DNA from: Staphylococcus cornubiensis
Lineage (GTDB): Bacteria > Bacillota > Bacilli > Staphylococcales > Staphylococcaceae
DNA: 50,552 nt
Direction of reading: 5' to 3'
NCBI RefSeq assembly: GCF_900183575.1
Contig: NZ_FXUZ01000014.1
Location: 1-50,552 of the forward strand
The notes beneath the pieces were generated by a model. It saw only the letters and a list, made by a program, of their open reading frames with translations, was not told the DNA's origin and searched no databases. Shown here piece after piece: positions 27,994 to 36,349 of the stretch (position 1 is the stretch's first letter; the number at the start of each line of letters is the position of its first letter). The position numbers and the translations under genes were made by a program.

Positions 27994-28314
27994 CTATCCT
28001 AAACTTTCAGCAAGATAACTTTCAACTTGCTCAGGTGATTTTGCATTGGCAGAATGTAAATGATGTCGTTTTTCGCCATTTTGGAAAATTAAGAGGCTTG
28101 GAATACCCATCACTTCATATTGTGTAACAGCATCTTCTAATTCATCACGATTGACTGTGTACCATTCGTATTGATTATATTTTTCAACGATCGGGTCAAT
28201 CCACATATCCATCGCTCTACAGTCAGGGCACCAACCCGCTTCGAATTTAATAATGACAGGTTCGTTACTTTGAATCACTTGATTGAATGAATCCATAGTT
28301 GTAATACTTTGCAT
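27994..28314 (-). CDS. Thioredoxin family protein (CPDC)
   Basis: 106 aa with a thioredoxin fold. The active site WCPDC is at residues 28-32, with the cis-Pro in MGIPSLLIFQNGE near residue 75. The CPDC pair differs from the CGPC of TrxA, so it is probably a specialised thiol-disulphide reductase. No signal peptide is visible; it is cytoplasmic. ATG 28314 follows GGAGAG. It stands alone on the minus strand between the nitroreductase and the ArsC-like gene. Confidence 0.88.
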   Translation of the reverse strand: MQSITTMDSFNQVIQSNEPVIIKFEAGWCPDCRAMDMWIDPIVEKYNQYEWYTVNRDELEDAVTQYEVMGIPSLLIFQNGEKRHHLHSANAKSPEQVESYLAESLG

Positions 28315-28600
28315 GTTAGACCTCTCCTTTATAACTGATAAGTAACGATATTATATCGAATTTTATAAGAGAAGTCACCTGTGTGATTCGCTCTATCCAT
28401 GTCCTATTAATTAAGAAAATTCAAAAAAGGTATTTACTGTTGAATCATGAAAACGTTATTATAGTGGCATGAATAAATTTGTTGCTATTTAATCGTTATA
28501 GCGCAAAAGTTGTATATGTTGAAGTTTGTTTGCTAAAAAAACAAGCATTTTAAATTATAATTTGTTATATTTAAGTTAATTTGAACGAGGAGGCTTAGCG

Positions 28601-28957
28601 ATGATTAAATTTTATCAATATCCAAATTGTACGACTTGTAAAAAAGCGGCAAAGTTTTTATCAGAAAATGGTGTAAGCTTTGAACCAATTGATATTACAC
28701 AACATACACCGACGAAAGAAGAATTTCGTCAAATCATTGAAAAATCAGATTTAGACATTAAAAAGTTTTTTAACACACACGGTGCAAAATATAAAGAATT
28801 GAACTTAAAAGATAAGTTAGGTGATTTGAGCGATGAAGAAAAATTAGAATTGCTCGCATCTGACGGTATGTTAGTGAAAAGACCACTCGCTATTTCTGGT
28901 GATAAAGTGACAGTTGGCTTTAAAGAAGACGATTATCGTGACATCTGGGTGTCATAA
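28601..28957 (+). CDS. ArsC/Spx-fold protein (CxxC)
   Basis: 118-aa member of the arsenate reductase/Spx family. Cys10 and Cys13 form the CTTC redox motif (YPNCTTCKKA). It also has FFNTHGAKYKEL and LVKRPLAISGDKVTVGF, typical of the YusI/YffB-like branch. True ArsC would have further Cys residues, which are lacking; Spx/MgsR binds RNA polymerase, but this protein is nearer the enzyme-like branch in my judgement. RBS GAGGAGG precedes ATG 28601. The gcvH gene follows, as in other staphylococci. Confidence 0.85.
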   Translation: MIKFYQYPNCTTCKKAAKFLSENGVSFEPIDITQHTPTKEEFRQIIEKSDLDIKKFFNTHGAKYKELNLKDKLGDLSDEEKLELLASDGMLVKRPLAISGDKVTVGFKEDDYRDIWVS

Positions 28958-29030
28958 AATAGTTGATTGAATAGCTGCAATGTGTCATGATTAAATTGTA
29001 ACCGTAATCATTAAATAGGAGGGGATTCAA

Positions 29031-29411
29031 GTGGCAGTGCCAAGTGGATTAAAATATTCAAAAGAACATGAATGGGTAAAAGTTGAAGGAAATACTGCAA
29101 TCATTGGTATTACTGACTTTGCGCAAAGCGAGCTTGGTGATATCGTTTTCGTTGAGCTTCCAGAAGTAGAAGACGAATTAACAGAAGGCGAAACTTTTGG
29201 TAGTGTTGAATCTGTTAAAACAGTATCAGAACTATATTCTCCAGTTTCTGGTAAAGTTGTAGCAGTTAACGAAGATTTAGAAGACTCACCAGAATCAGTA
29301 AACGAATCACCATACGAGGAAGCTTGGATGGTTAAAGTTGAATTAAAAGATGAAAGTGAACTCGATGCATTATTAGATGCTGCGGGTTACGAAAAAATGA
29401 TTGGCGAATAA
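29031..29411 (+). CDS. gcvH: Glycine cleavage system H protein
   Basis: 126 aa lipoyl-carrier protein. The lipoylated Lys63 lies in [18 protein letters not shown]. The N-terminal part ([20 protein letters not shown]) is also typical. It carries the aminomethyl group in glycine cleavage and, in Firmicutes, serves as the donor from which lipoyl is transferred to other enzymes (family knowledge). It begins at GTG 29031 after AGGAGGGG. It depends on LipA (49036-49953) for its cofactor. A terminator follows. Confidence 0.97.
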   Translation: MAVPSGLKYSKEHEWVKVEGNTAIIGITDFAQSELGDIVFVELPEVEDELTEGETFGSVESVKTVSELYSPVSGKVVAVNEDLEDSPESVNESPYEEAWMVKVELKDESELDALLDAAGYEKMIGE

Positions 29412-29423
29412 TATCAAAATGAG

Positions 29424-29458
29424 AACTCCTGGGTAATTAAATTATCAAGGAGTTTTTT
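29424..29458 (+). terminator. Terminator after gcvH
   Basis: AACTCCT (29424-29430) pairs with AGGAGTT (29448-29454), followed by a T run. Confidence 0.8.
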
Positions 29459-29489
29459 ATACTCAAATATTTTTTAGAAGGTGAAGACC

Positions 29490-29885
29490 ATGACGATGAT
29501 CCATAAGGTTATTGTTGTTGAAGGGAAATCTGATAAAAAACGTGTTCAAGAGGTGTTGTTAGAACCTGTCGAAATCATTTGTACACATGGGACGATGGGA
29601 ATCGAAAAGTTAGACAATATGATTGAATATTTGTATGATAAACAGGTCTACATTTTAGTAGATGCAGATGCAGAAGGTCGTCGCATTCGCAAATGGTTTA
29701 CGACATATTTGAGTGAAAGTACAGACATCTATATTGATACGAAATATAGTGAAGTTGCCCGTTGTCCACGCGATTACCTCTCCAATGTATTGCACCATTT
29801 TGATTTCAAAGTGAAGCAAGACTTTTATGTAAAAGGGAAGTATTCATATGATGAGTGTTTCAAAGCAATTGAACAATATATCTGA
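29490..29885 (+). CDS. Toprim-domain protein (RNase M5-like)
   Basis: 131 aa from ATG 29490, which follows AGAAGGTGA; the GTG at 29481 is too close to the RBS. It is essentially a stand-alone Toprim domain: IVVEGKSDKKR (Glu near residue 11) and YILVDADAEGRRIRKWF (DxD near 59-61) hold the metal-binding acidic residues. RNase M5, primases and topoisomerases share this fold; this short version is known beside gcvH in staphylococci but its function is not. Its last 38 bp overlap the start of the next gene. Confidence 0.85.
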   Translation: MTMIHKVIVVEGKSDKKRVQEVLLEPVEIICTHGTMGIEKLDNMIEYLYDKQVYILVDADAEGRRIRKWFTTYLSESTDIYIDTKYSEVARCPRDYLSNVLHHFDFKVKQDFYVKGKYSYDECFKAIEQYI

Positions 29886-30168
29886 GCATTTTGATCAAAG
29901 TGTTCATCTGATTTTTGGTTATACACCGATGTGTGGCACATGTAAAATATCAGAACGCATGCTTGATATCGCAAATGAAATGACACAGCTTCCGATTGTG
30001 AAGTTGGATTTGAATTATCACCCTGAATGGAGTCAGGAAAAAGAAATTCAATCAGTTCCTATTTTAATGATTATGCGCTATGATCAAGAAGTAGAGCGAC
30101 TCTATGCATTTCATTCCGTACCTTACTTGTTAGAAAAATTAAAAAAAGTCATTGACGACAGTGAATGA
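29848..30168 (+). CDS. Thioredoxin-like protein (CGTC)
   Basis: 106 aa. The active-site pair is at Cys29 and Cys32 (PMCGTCKISER), with the cis-Pro in QSVPILMIMRYDQEV. The start may be ATG 29848 or the next codon (29851). The first 38 bp lie within the Toprim gene, implying translational coupling of the two. It lacks a signal peptide. Substrate unknown; the coupling with a Toprim nuclease-like protein is conserved in staphylococci as far as I recall. It is followed by the SAM riboswitch of metN. Confidence 0.88.
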   Translation: MMSVSKQLNNISEHFDQSVHLIFGYTPMCGTCKISERMLDIANEMTQLPIVKLDLNYHPEWSQEKEIQSVPILMIMRYDQEVERLYAFHSVPYLLEKLKKVIDDSE

Positions 30169-30202
30169 CGATGATAATATAATAATCAATCGAATAGTCA
30201 GA

Positions 30203-30345
30203 AAACTCTTATCCAGAGTGGTGGAGGGATGTGCCCTATGAAGCCCGGCAACCGTCTAAGTTTTAGAAATGGTGCCAATTCACATAAAGTATTTTTACTT
30301 TTGAAGATGAGAGAAAAGCGGTCTATATTCATGCTTTCTCTTTTT
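30203..30345 (+). promoter_or_regulatory. SAM-I riboswitch (S-box) with terminator, controlling metNIQ
   Basis: The S-box core is clear: CTTATCCAGAGTGGTGGAGG (30208-30227), then GGGATGTGCCCTATGAAGCC, CCGGCAACC (30245-30253) and GGTGCCAATTC (30271-30281). A terminator hairpin follows: GAGAGAAAAGC (30309-30319) with GCTTTCTC (30333-30340) and a T6 run. When SAM is high it should end transcription before metN. Confidence 0.97.
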
Positions 30346-30410
30346 TCTTTAAAAGGGAAAGCATTTTTTATTTTCAAATTTTTTAAAGTAGCAACACGGG
30401 GAGGAACAGT

Positions 30411-31439
30411 ATGATCACACTTAAAAATATAGTGAAAAAGTACGAAAGCAAAACGAAATCTGTTACTGCTGTAGATGGTGTCAATCTCGAAATCGGCAAA
30501 GGTAAGATTTACGGCATTATTGGATTTTCGGGTGCAGGTAAAAGTACTTTAGTCCGTTTATTTAATCATTTAGAAAAACCGACGTCAGGGGAAGTGATTA
30601 TCGGTGGTGATAATATCGGGCAATTAAGTCCAGCTGAATTACGTCAAAAGCGTCAAAAAGTCAGTATGATTTTCCAACATTTCAATTTATTGTGGTCAAG
30701 AACTGTACTAGACAATATTATTTTTCCACTTGAAATTGCTGGCGTGCCAAAAAATGAAGCGAAAGCACGTGCACAAGAATTAGTCACACGTGTGGGTTTG
30801 CAAGGTAGAGAACATGCCTATCCATCAGAATTATCAGGAGGACAAAAGCAACGTGTCGGTATCGCGCGTGCATTGGCTAATGATCCAGAAGTCTTGTTAT
30901 GTGATGAGGCAACAAGTGCGCTTGACCCACAAACAACCGACGAAATTTTAGATTTATTATTACAGCTCAAAACCGAGAAAAACTTAACGATTATTATGAT
31001 TACACATGAAATGCACGTTATTCGTCGTATTTGTGATGAAGTGGCAGTAATGGAAAATGGTCGTGTGATTGAAGAGGGCAAAGTGTCACATATTTTTGAA
31101 CATCCACAACATCAAGTCACACGTCGATTTGTTCAAGACGATTTAAAACCAAGCGATGAGAGTGATGACTTAGCGCAAACTTTTGCATTAGACAAAGATG
31201 ATGTGTTAGCGAAACTCATATTTTCAGGTGAGAATACGACGCAACCGATTGTGTCTTACTTAACACAAAAGCACGGTATTTCCATTAATATTTTGGAAGG
31301 AAATATCAAGCATTCGAAAACAGGGACTTTAGGCTATCTTTTAGTACATATTCCAAATTTTTCGGATATTAACTTTGAGCAAATTCAAACAGAGTTAAAA
31401 GCGCAAAATGTCGAGATAGAGGTGGTCAGTCATGGGTAA
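30411..31439 (+). CDS. metN: Methionine ABC transporter ATP-binding protein MetN
   Basis: 342 aa. It is the ATPase of the D/L-methionine importer. Walker A is GFSGAGKST (about residues 39-47), the signature LSGGQKQR (141-148), Walker [13 protein letters not shown] and the H-loop ITHEMHV. The C-terminal 80 residues are the NIL domain that binds methionine and inhibits transport when it is plentiful. RBS GGGGAGGA precedes ATG 30411. It overlaps metI by 8 bp. An S-box riboswitch lies upstream. A second metN copy often exists elsewhere in staphylococci; this is the metN-like copy next to gcvH. Confidence 0.95.
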   Translation: MITLKNIVKKYESKTKSVTAVDGVNLEIGKGKIYGIIGFSGAGKSTLVRLFNHLEKPTSGEVIIGGDNIGQLSPAELRQKRQKVSMIFQHFNLLWSRTVLDNIIFPLEIAGVPKNEAKARAQELVTRVGLQGREHAYPSELSGGQKQRVGIARALANDPEVLLCDEATSALDPQTTDEILDLLLQLKTEKNLTIIMITHEMHVIRRICDEVAVMENGRVIEEGKVSHIFEHPQHQVTRRFVQDDLKPSDESDDLAQTFALDKDDVLAKLIFSGENTTQPIVSYLTQKHGISINILEGNIKHSKTGTLGYLLVHIPNFSDINFEQIQTELKAQNVEIEVVSHG

Positions 31440-32127
31440 AAGTTTTAACGAAATCTTACAAGAAATGATAACAATGCCTAATGTACGTTGGCCAGATGTA
31501 TGGGAAGCGACGTACGAAACATTGTATATGACCATTATTTCAACAGCATTTTCATTCATTTTAGGTTTGATCTTAGGTGTGATTTTGTTTTTAACATCGA
31601 AAAGCGAATCGAAAATCGGACGCGTCTTTTACAATATTGTATCGTTCGTCGTGAACTTATTCAGAGCCATTCCGTTTATCATTTTAATCTTGCTCTTAAT
31701 TCCATTTACAAGTTTGGTGCTCGGTACAATTAGTGGTCCAACAGGTGCTTTGCCTGCGTTGATTATCGGTGCGTCACCATTCTACGGTCGTTTAGTGGAG
31801 ATTGCATTGAAAGAAATTGATAAAGGTGTTATCGAAGCAGCACGTTCAATGGGTGCAACAACTTGGAACATCGTACTTAAAGTGCTGATTCCTGAATCAT
31901 TACCCGCGCTCATTTCAGGTATTACTGTAACAGCGATTGCGTTAGTTGGTTCAACAGCAGTGGCCGGAGTAATCGGTGCTGGAGGATTAGGGAACCTTGC
32001 TTATCTCACAGGGTTTACGCGTAACCAAAACGATGTCATTTTAATTTCAACGATTTTAATTTTAATTTTAGTATTTTTAATTCAATTTCTTGGGGATTGG
32101 ATTACAAATAGAATTGATAAACGCTAA
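31432..32127 (+). CDS. metI: Methionine ABC transporter permease MetI
   Basis: 231 aa with five predicted membrane helices of the ABC permease fold. The EAA-type cytoplasmic loop [20 protein letters not shown] (about residues 124-143), which docks to MetN, is present. [15 protein letters not shown] and the [15 protein letters not shown] segment are typical of MetI. ATG 31432 overlaps the metN stop by 8 bp, giving coupled translation. metQ follows after 19 bp. Confidence 0.95.
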   Translation: MGKSFNEILQEMITMPNVRWPDVWEATYETLYMTIISTAFSFILGLILGVILFLTSKSESKIGRVFYNIVSFVVNLFRAIPFIILILLLIPFTSLVLGTISGPTGALPALIIGASPFYGRLVEIALKEIDKGVIEAARSMGATTWNIVLKVLIPESLPALISGITVTAIALVGSTAVAGVIGAGGLGNLAYLTGFTRNQNDVILISTILILILVFLIQFLGDWITNRIDKR

Positions 32128-32146
32128 TGATTAAGGAGAATGTGGA

Positions 32147-32968
32147 ATGAAAAGAATTTTATCAATTATTGTTATTTTAGCTTTAGCCATTGGACTTGCT
32201 GCATGTGGAAATAAATCAGCAGATAAAAAAGACGACAAGAAAATTGTAGTTGGTGCATCACCCGCGCCTCATGCCGAAATTTTAGAACAAGCGAAACCAT
32301 TGTTAAAAGATAAAGGTTATGACTTAGAAATTAAAACAATTAACGATTACACAACACCAAACAAATTATTAGATGCTGGAGAATTAGATGCAAACTTTTT
32401 CCAACATACACCTTATTTAGACACTGAGAAAAAAGAAAAAGGCTACAAAATTGAGTCAGCAGGTGATGTTCATATCGAACCAATGGCTGTATATTCTCAC
32501 AAGCATAAGAGCTTAAAAGATTTACCAAACGGTGCTGAGATTTTCGTTTCGAACAACCCAGCAGAACAAGGTCGTTTCTTAAAATTCTTTGTAGATGCAG
32601 GCTTAATTAAAATTAAAGATGGCGTTAAAATTCAAAATGCAACATTTGACGACATTGTAGAAAATAAAAAAGACATTAAGTTCAATAGCAAACAAGCAGC
32701 AGAATTTTTACCGAAAACGTTCCAAAATGATGAAGGCGATGCAGTGATCATCAACTCTAACTTTGCTATCGAACAAAAATTGAATCCACAAAAAGATTCT
32801 ATTGCTGTTGAAAAAGGGGAAGACAACCCTTATGCCAACTTAATTGCTGTTAAAGAAGGGCATAAAGATGATGCGAAAATTAAAGCTTTAATGGAAGTTT
32901 TACATTCTAAAGACATTAAAGATTTCATCAAGAAAAAATATGACGGTGCTGTATTACCAGCAGAATAA
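32147..32968 (+). CDS. metQ: Methionine-binding lipoprotein MetQ
   Basis: 273 aa of the NlpA/MetQ family. A lipoprotein signal ends in the lipobox GLAACGN (lipidated Cys about residue 20), anchoring it outside the membrane. Family segments: IVVGASPAPHAEIL, VDANFFQHTPYL-like (ELDANFFQHTPYLDTEKK), GDVHIEPMAVYSHK and NNPAEQGRFL. It delivers methionine to MetNI. It follows metI by 19 bp with RBS AAGGAGAA. A stem-loop and a second, similar lipoprotein gene follow. Confidence 0.95.
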   Translation: MKRILSIIVILALAIGLAACGNKSADKKDDKKIVVGASPAPHAEILEQAKPLLKDKGYDLEIKTINDYTTPNKLLDAGELDANFFQHTPYLDTEKKEKGYKIESAGDVHIEPMAVYSHKHKSLKDLPNGAEIFVSNNPAEQGRFLKFFVDAGLIKIKDGVKIQNATFDDIVENKKDIKFNSKQAAEFLPKTFQNDEGDAVIINSNFAIEQKLNPQKDSIAVEKGEDNPYANLIAVKEGHKDDAKIKALMEVLHSKDIKDFIKKKYDGAVLPAE

Positions 32969-33007
32969 GGTTGATCGCACAAATATTTAATGTGAAATAA
33001 AAACAAC

Positions 33008-33060
33008 ATGTGGTGTGATAAGTTGAAGTCATTCGAATGGCTTAAACCTTCACACCACAT
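33008..33060 (+). terminator. Stem-loop between the two MetQ-like genes
   Basis: ATGTGGTGTG (33008-33017) pairs perfectly with CACACCACAT (33051-33060), with further inner pairing. The T tract is short, so some read-through into the second lipoprotein gene is likely. Confidence 0.6.
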
Positions 33061-33097
33061 TCATTTAACATAGGTCAGATGGGAGAGGAATGTACAT

Positions 33098-33916
33098 ATG
33101 AAAAAATTATCTGTATTATTCACTGCAATTGCCGCATTGGTACTCGTTTTAGCAGCATGTGGAAAAGGAAGCAATGAAAGTGATAGCAAAAAAATCGTAG
33201 TTGCCGCAACACCTACACCACATGGGCAAGTCGCTAAAAAAGCTGGAGAAATCTTGAAGAAAAAGGGATATGAAGTTGAAGTTCGCGAAGTTAATGACTA
33301 TAAAATTCCGAACAAATTGTTGGATAAAGGCGATGTCGATGCGAACCTTTTCCAACACGTCCCTTATTTAAAAGCAGAACAAAAGTCACACGGCTACCAA
33401 ATTGAAGAAGTAGGTAAAGTCTTAACAACACCAATGGCTGTTTACAGTAAAAAGCATAAAAGCTTAAAAGACTTACCAGATGGTGCTAAAATTTATATTT
33501 CAAACAATCCAGCTGAAGAGGGCCGTTTCTTATCATTCTTTGTGAAAGCGGGCCTAATCAAAATTAAAGACGGCGTTAAAATTGAAGACGCAAAGTTAGA
33601 TGATATTGTCGAAAATAAAAAACATTTAGAGTTCGATAACCAACAAGGTGCAGAATTTTTACCTAAAACGTACAATAATGGTGAAGGTGACGCGGTGATT
33701 ATGAACTCAAACTATGCGATCGATAATGGTTTGAAGCCGCTGAAAGATTCAATTGCAGTAGAAGATGAGTCATCACCGTTTGCGAATATTTTGGCTGTTC
33801 AAAAAGGACATAAGAATGATGAGAAGTATCAAGAGTTCTTGAAAGCATTACAGTCAGATGAAGTGCGTGATTATATTGAGAAAGAGTTTGATGGTGCAGT
33901 CATTCCTGCGAAGTAA
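33098..33916 (+). CDS. Second MetQ-like (NlpA/GmpC family) lipoprotein
   Basis: 272 aa, clearly paralogous to the MetQ just upstream: both have the lipobox (here VLAACGK), xDANLFQHVPYL, TTPMAVYSKKHKSLKDLP, NNPAEEGRFLSFFVKAGLIK and AEFLPKTYNN segments. Its role may be to bind a methionine variant or a dipeptide (the S. aureus GmpC paralogue binds Gly-Met). It has no permease of its own nearby, so it presumably feeds MetNI. RBS GGGAGAGG precedes ATG 33098. It probably arose by tandem duplication. Confidence 0.93.
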   Translation: MKKLSVLFTAIAALVLVLAACGKGSNESDSKKIVVAATPTPHGQVAKKAGEILKKKGYEVEVREVNDYKIPNKLLDKGDVDANLFQHVPYLKAEQKSHGYQIEEVGKVLTTPMAVYSKKHKSLKDLPDGAKIYISNNPAEEGRFLSFFVKAGLIKIKDGVKIEDAKLDDIVENKKHLEFDNQQGAEFLPKTYNNGEGDAVIMNSNYAIDNGLKPLKDSIAVEDESSPFANILAVQKGHKNDEKYQEFLKALQSDEVRDYIEKEFDGAVIPAK

Positions 33917-33969
33917 TGTTTTGATTCACATTTCATATACAATGTTTTTGAGAAATATGCCTATTGCTT

Positions 33970-34098
33970 AAAACGGGTGGAGCTTCCGGGATCAGCCGAA
34001 GCCTCAACTCAATTTGCCTATAAGTCGTTAGTATTTCTTATAGAAGGCAAATTGGGTTTTCGACTTCAGTAAAATCACTCGGGGGCCTCGCTCGTTTT
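33970..34098. repeat. Long imperfect hairpin (about 130 nt)
   Basis: An inner stem pairs AACTCAATTTGCCTATAAG (34006-34024) with 34037-34058 (one 3-nt insertion). An outer stem pairs AAAACGGG (33970-33977) with CTCGTTTT (34091-34098). It follows the second metQ gene and could be its terminator, a structured RNA or a small non-autonomous element. No gene is seen from 33917 to 34400. Confidence 0.55.
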
Positions 34099-34332
34099 AT
34101 CAATTTGAATTTAAAGTCTGTGAATTGAAGAGGTTAAGGTGTGAAATTTAAGTTTTAATTCATATGTTTTAGATGCCTGAAACTCATAAAGAATGCGTAT
34201 GTGAAAATAATGGAAGTACCAAATAAAGTATAGGGGTATTGAATTGTCGTAGTTTGGATGTGCGTTATTTAGCTTATTTGTAGACAGTTTCAAAAAGGAC
34301 AGCATAATGTATAATTAAGCTAGAAATAGTTA

Positions 34333-34362
34333 TTGACAAGATGATATCAATAAGAGGATAAT
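34333..34362 (+). promoter_or_regulatory. Promoter of the HEPN-like unit
   Basis: TTGACA (34333-34338), 18 nt, GATAAT (34357-34362). It would start transcription about 32 nt before ATG 34401. Confidence 0.6.
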
Positions 34363-34400
34363 GTCTTATTTATATGGTTAGAAATGGCTAGGTGATTAAA

Positions 34401-34809
34401 ATGAGTTTGCAAGACAAAAGCAAAAAAACAGGGAATTAGCTCATAAATTAGCAAATGAAGGCGATGATAATGATGTAGTTGCAAATAGATATTACTTTTC
34501 ATGCTTTCAAAAATTATTACACTTAGCTCAAACTGAATTTCAATATTCTAAAAAGGATAACGATAATTCTTCGCATACATCTCTTATTTTATTTATTGAA
34601 AAAGAGGTCAATAAAGCTATGAGGGATGAGAAAAAAGAATGAAATTAGTTAGGGCAAAAAATATTAAATCTTTTTATTCGAAACTAAAGCAATCAAGGGT
34701 TAAAGCTGACTATCAAATTGAAAAAGTTACAGTGGATGAAATTAAGTCAATTCAGAATTTTGTAAAAGAATTTGATGATTGCTATCAAATAATAAAAAAT
34801 GAATTGTAA
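34401..34809 (+). pseudogene. HEPN-like gene split by two A-tract frameshifts
   Basis: ATG 34401 (RBS AGGTGAT) stops after 12 codons. Adding one A to the A7 run at 34422-34428 extends it to an 80-aa frame ending at 34642. Adding one A to the A6 run at 34631-34636 joins that to the frame at 34639-34809, giving a 136-aa protein. The result reads RELAHKLANEGDDNDVVANR, YYFSCFQKLLHLAQ and, near the end, LKQSRVKADYQIEKVTVDEI, which fits the HEPN domain, including the R-YY-F and R-ADY pattern. HEPN proteins are often RNase toxins or antiviral effectors. The clear catalytic RxxxxH motif is not seen. Without correction, two smaller ORFs (34439-34642 part, and 34639-34809, 56 aa) remain, overlapping as ATGA. 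Confidence 0.55.
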
Positions 34810-34818
34810 GTGATTAAT

Positions 34819-35091
34819 ATGAGATATGGTCATGAAATTTTAAATAAATCTTATACCAAAACTGTCGATAGATTAAACAAAGTGAACGGGTTAGAAAATA
34901 AATTTATTTATCGATATGACAGTAAAAACAATTGGTATGATATCATACACTCCATTAATATCCAATTACAAAATAGTGATAAAATAGCAAAAATTGTCTC
35001 TGATATTTTATATGAAGAGTTACTTAGTAAAGACATATTTAACTTTTCTTTTTATGAAGACAAAAATATCATTTCTGAAAGTACAGTATAA
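34819..35091 (+). CDS. Unknown protein behind the HEPN-like gene (90 aa)
   Basis: ATG 34819 follows TAAGTGA; GTG 34810 is an alternative that lies right after the preceding stop. The protein is hydrophilic and predicted helical, with NWYDIIHSINIQLQNSDKIA and VSDILYEELLSKDIFNFSFY. I cannot match it to a family; it lacks the GS...DxD motif of MNT antitoxins that partner many HEPN toxins. Its position (9 bp after the HEPN-like frame, shared promoter) makes it a candidate partner, regulator or antitoxin. Very A/T-rich, as expected of acquired DNA. Confidence 0.6.
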   Translation: MRYGHEILNKSYTKTVDRLNKVNGLENKFIYRYDSKNNWYDIIHSINIQLQNSDKIAKIVSDILYEELLSKDIFNFSFYEDKNIISESTV

Positions 35092-35152
35092 TAGTATCAA
35101 AATGAGAGGCGCCAAAATTGAGTTGGTCCGTGTTTCTTCCTATTAATAATAT

Positions 35153-35187
35153 AAAAAAGCACACATGAAAATAATCATGTGTGCTTT
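35153..35187. terminator. Bidirectional terminator
   Basis: AAAGCACACATG (35156-35167) pairs with CATGTGTGCTTT (35176-35187). On the minus strand, a T run (TTTTTTAT) follows; it ends the DUF368 gene and the HEPN unit. Confidence 0.85.
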
Positions 35188-35191
35188 CGAA

Positions 35192-36052
35192 TTATTGAGA
35201 TGCAGTATCTTCTGTGTATTGACCTAAGATGTAACTTATTGCAAATCCAATCATTAACGTCACGATGGAAATGATCCATGTGAGTCCTGTTGTTGGTAAT
35301 CCTGGAAATACTGAGAAAAGTGAACCAATGACGAGCCCTAAAATCGCAGCATACGTTAAATACGTATAATGCTCGAGTAAAAATGTGATGATTTTACTTG
35401 CGATAACGAAGCCGATAACGACACCTACACCAACTAATAAAATCACCGGCAGCCCTTCGAAGTTAAAACGAACAGCTTCTGAAATCGAAAATGTCACTGT
35501 ACTATAAACACCGAATAATAATAAAACGAATGAACCGGAGATACCTGGTAATAACATGGCACTCGATGCACAGATACCTGCAATTAAATATTTAATCAAC
35601 ATCGGTCCTGATAAATCAATATGTGTAGGTACAGCATGGCCACTATCACCTTTGAAAAATGCCATTGACGCTAAAATAATGACACAGATGAGCATCACTA
35701 ACCAATGTTGAATATGATAAGTCTGTCTATATCTAGAGATGCGTAATAAAAATGGAATAATCCCTAAAATCAGCCCTAAGAAAAAGAACATGGTTGGGAC
35801 GGGATGTTCTGCTAATAAATAGTTGATGACACTGCTTAAAATACCGATTGCTAAGCCCATTCCAATCACGATCGGTAATAAAAATAAAATACTCTTTTTA
35901 AAATTTTTAGAAAAAACACCACTTACAGATTGAATGAAATCATCATATATTCCAAGTAATAACGCAATCGTACCACCACTTACGCCAGGGATGAGATCGC
36001 TGACGCCCATCGCGAAACCACGAGGAATATTAGAAAGTTTGAATTTCGACAT
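35192..36052 (-). CDS. DUF368 membrane protein (undecaprenyl-phosphate translocase PopT type)
   Basis: 286 aa from ATG 36052, preceded by AGAAAGGA; the frame to 36079 is less likely. Eight or more membrane helices. The N-terminal GVSDLIPGVSGGTIALLLGIYD and the central AMLLPGISGSFVLLLFGVYS repeat the same PGxSG pattern, which marks the inverted-repeat architecture of DUF368. Members (PopT) recycle undecaprenyl phosphate across the membrane for wall synthesis, as shown in S. aureus and Vibrio cholerae; this identity is by family. It lies between the HEPN unit and sufC, divergent from sufC. Confidence 0.9.
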   Translation of the reverse strand: MSKFKLSNIPRGFAMGVSDLIPGVSGGTIALLLGIYDDFIQSVSGVFSKNFKKSILFLLPIVIGMGLAIGILSSVINYLLAEHPVPTMFFFLGLILGIIPFLLRISRYRQTYHIQHWLVMLICVIILASMAFFKGDSGHAVPTHIDLSGPMLIKYLIAGICASSAMLLPGISGSFVLLLFGVYSTVTFSISEAVRFNFEGLPVILLVGVGVVIGFVIASKIITFLLEHYTYLTYAAILGLVIGSLFSVFPGLPTTGLTWIISIVTLMIGFAISYILGQYTEDTASQ

Positions 36053-36226
36053 AATTGTAATCCTTTCTTTTTTATCCATATATCATAACATATTATACCC
36101 AATTTCTATTAATGATAATATGATGCGCATTTGAATGAGAACAGAGTGCTTTCAATTATCAATAACGTTTCTAAAAAAGATTGTCAGAGCGATTCTTATA
36201 CAAACGGGTTATATAACACGAAAAGG

Positions 36227-36255
36227 TTTATAAATCCCACTATTTCCGTTATAAT
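36227..36255 (+). promoter_or_regulatory. Candidate promoter of the suf operon
   Basis: TTTATA (36227-36232), 17 nt, TATAAT (36250-36255): perfect -10, weak -35. About 95 nt ahead of sufC. Confidence 0.55.
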
Positions 36256-36349
36256 AAGCAACTAGATAGATTTGAAAACCTTTTGACGTTACATTAAAAT
36301 TATTATAAACTAAACTATGGAATCTAACATTATTTTGGAGGGAATATTA

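Noticed and set aside
34111..34305. 64-codon minus-strand ORF
   Set aside because: No RBS, A/T-rich with random-like composition, and lies in the hairpin-to-HEPN intergenic region.
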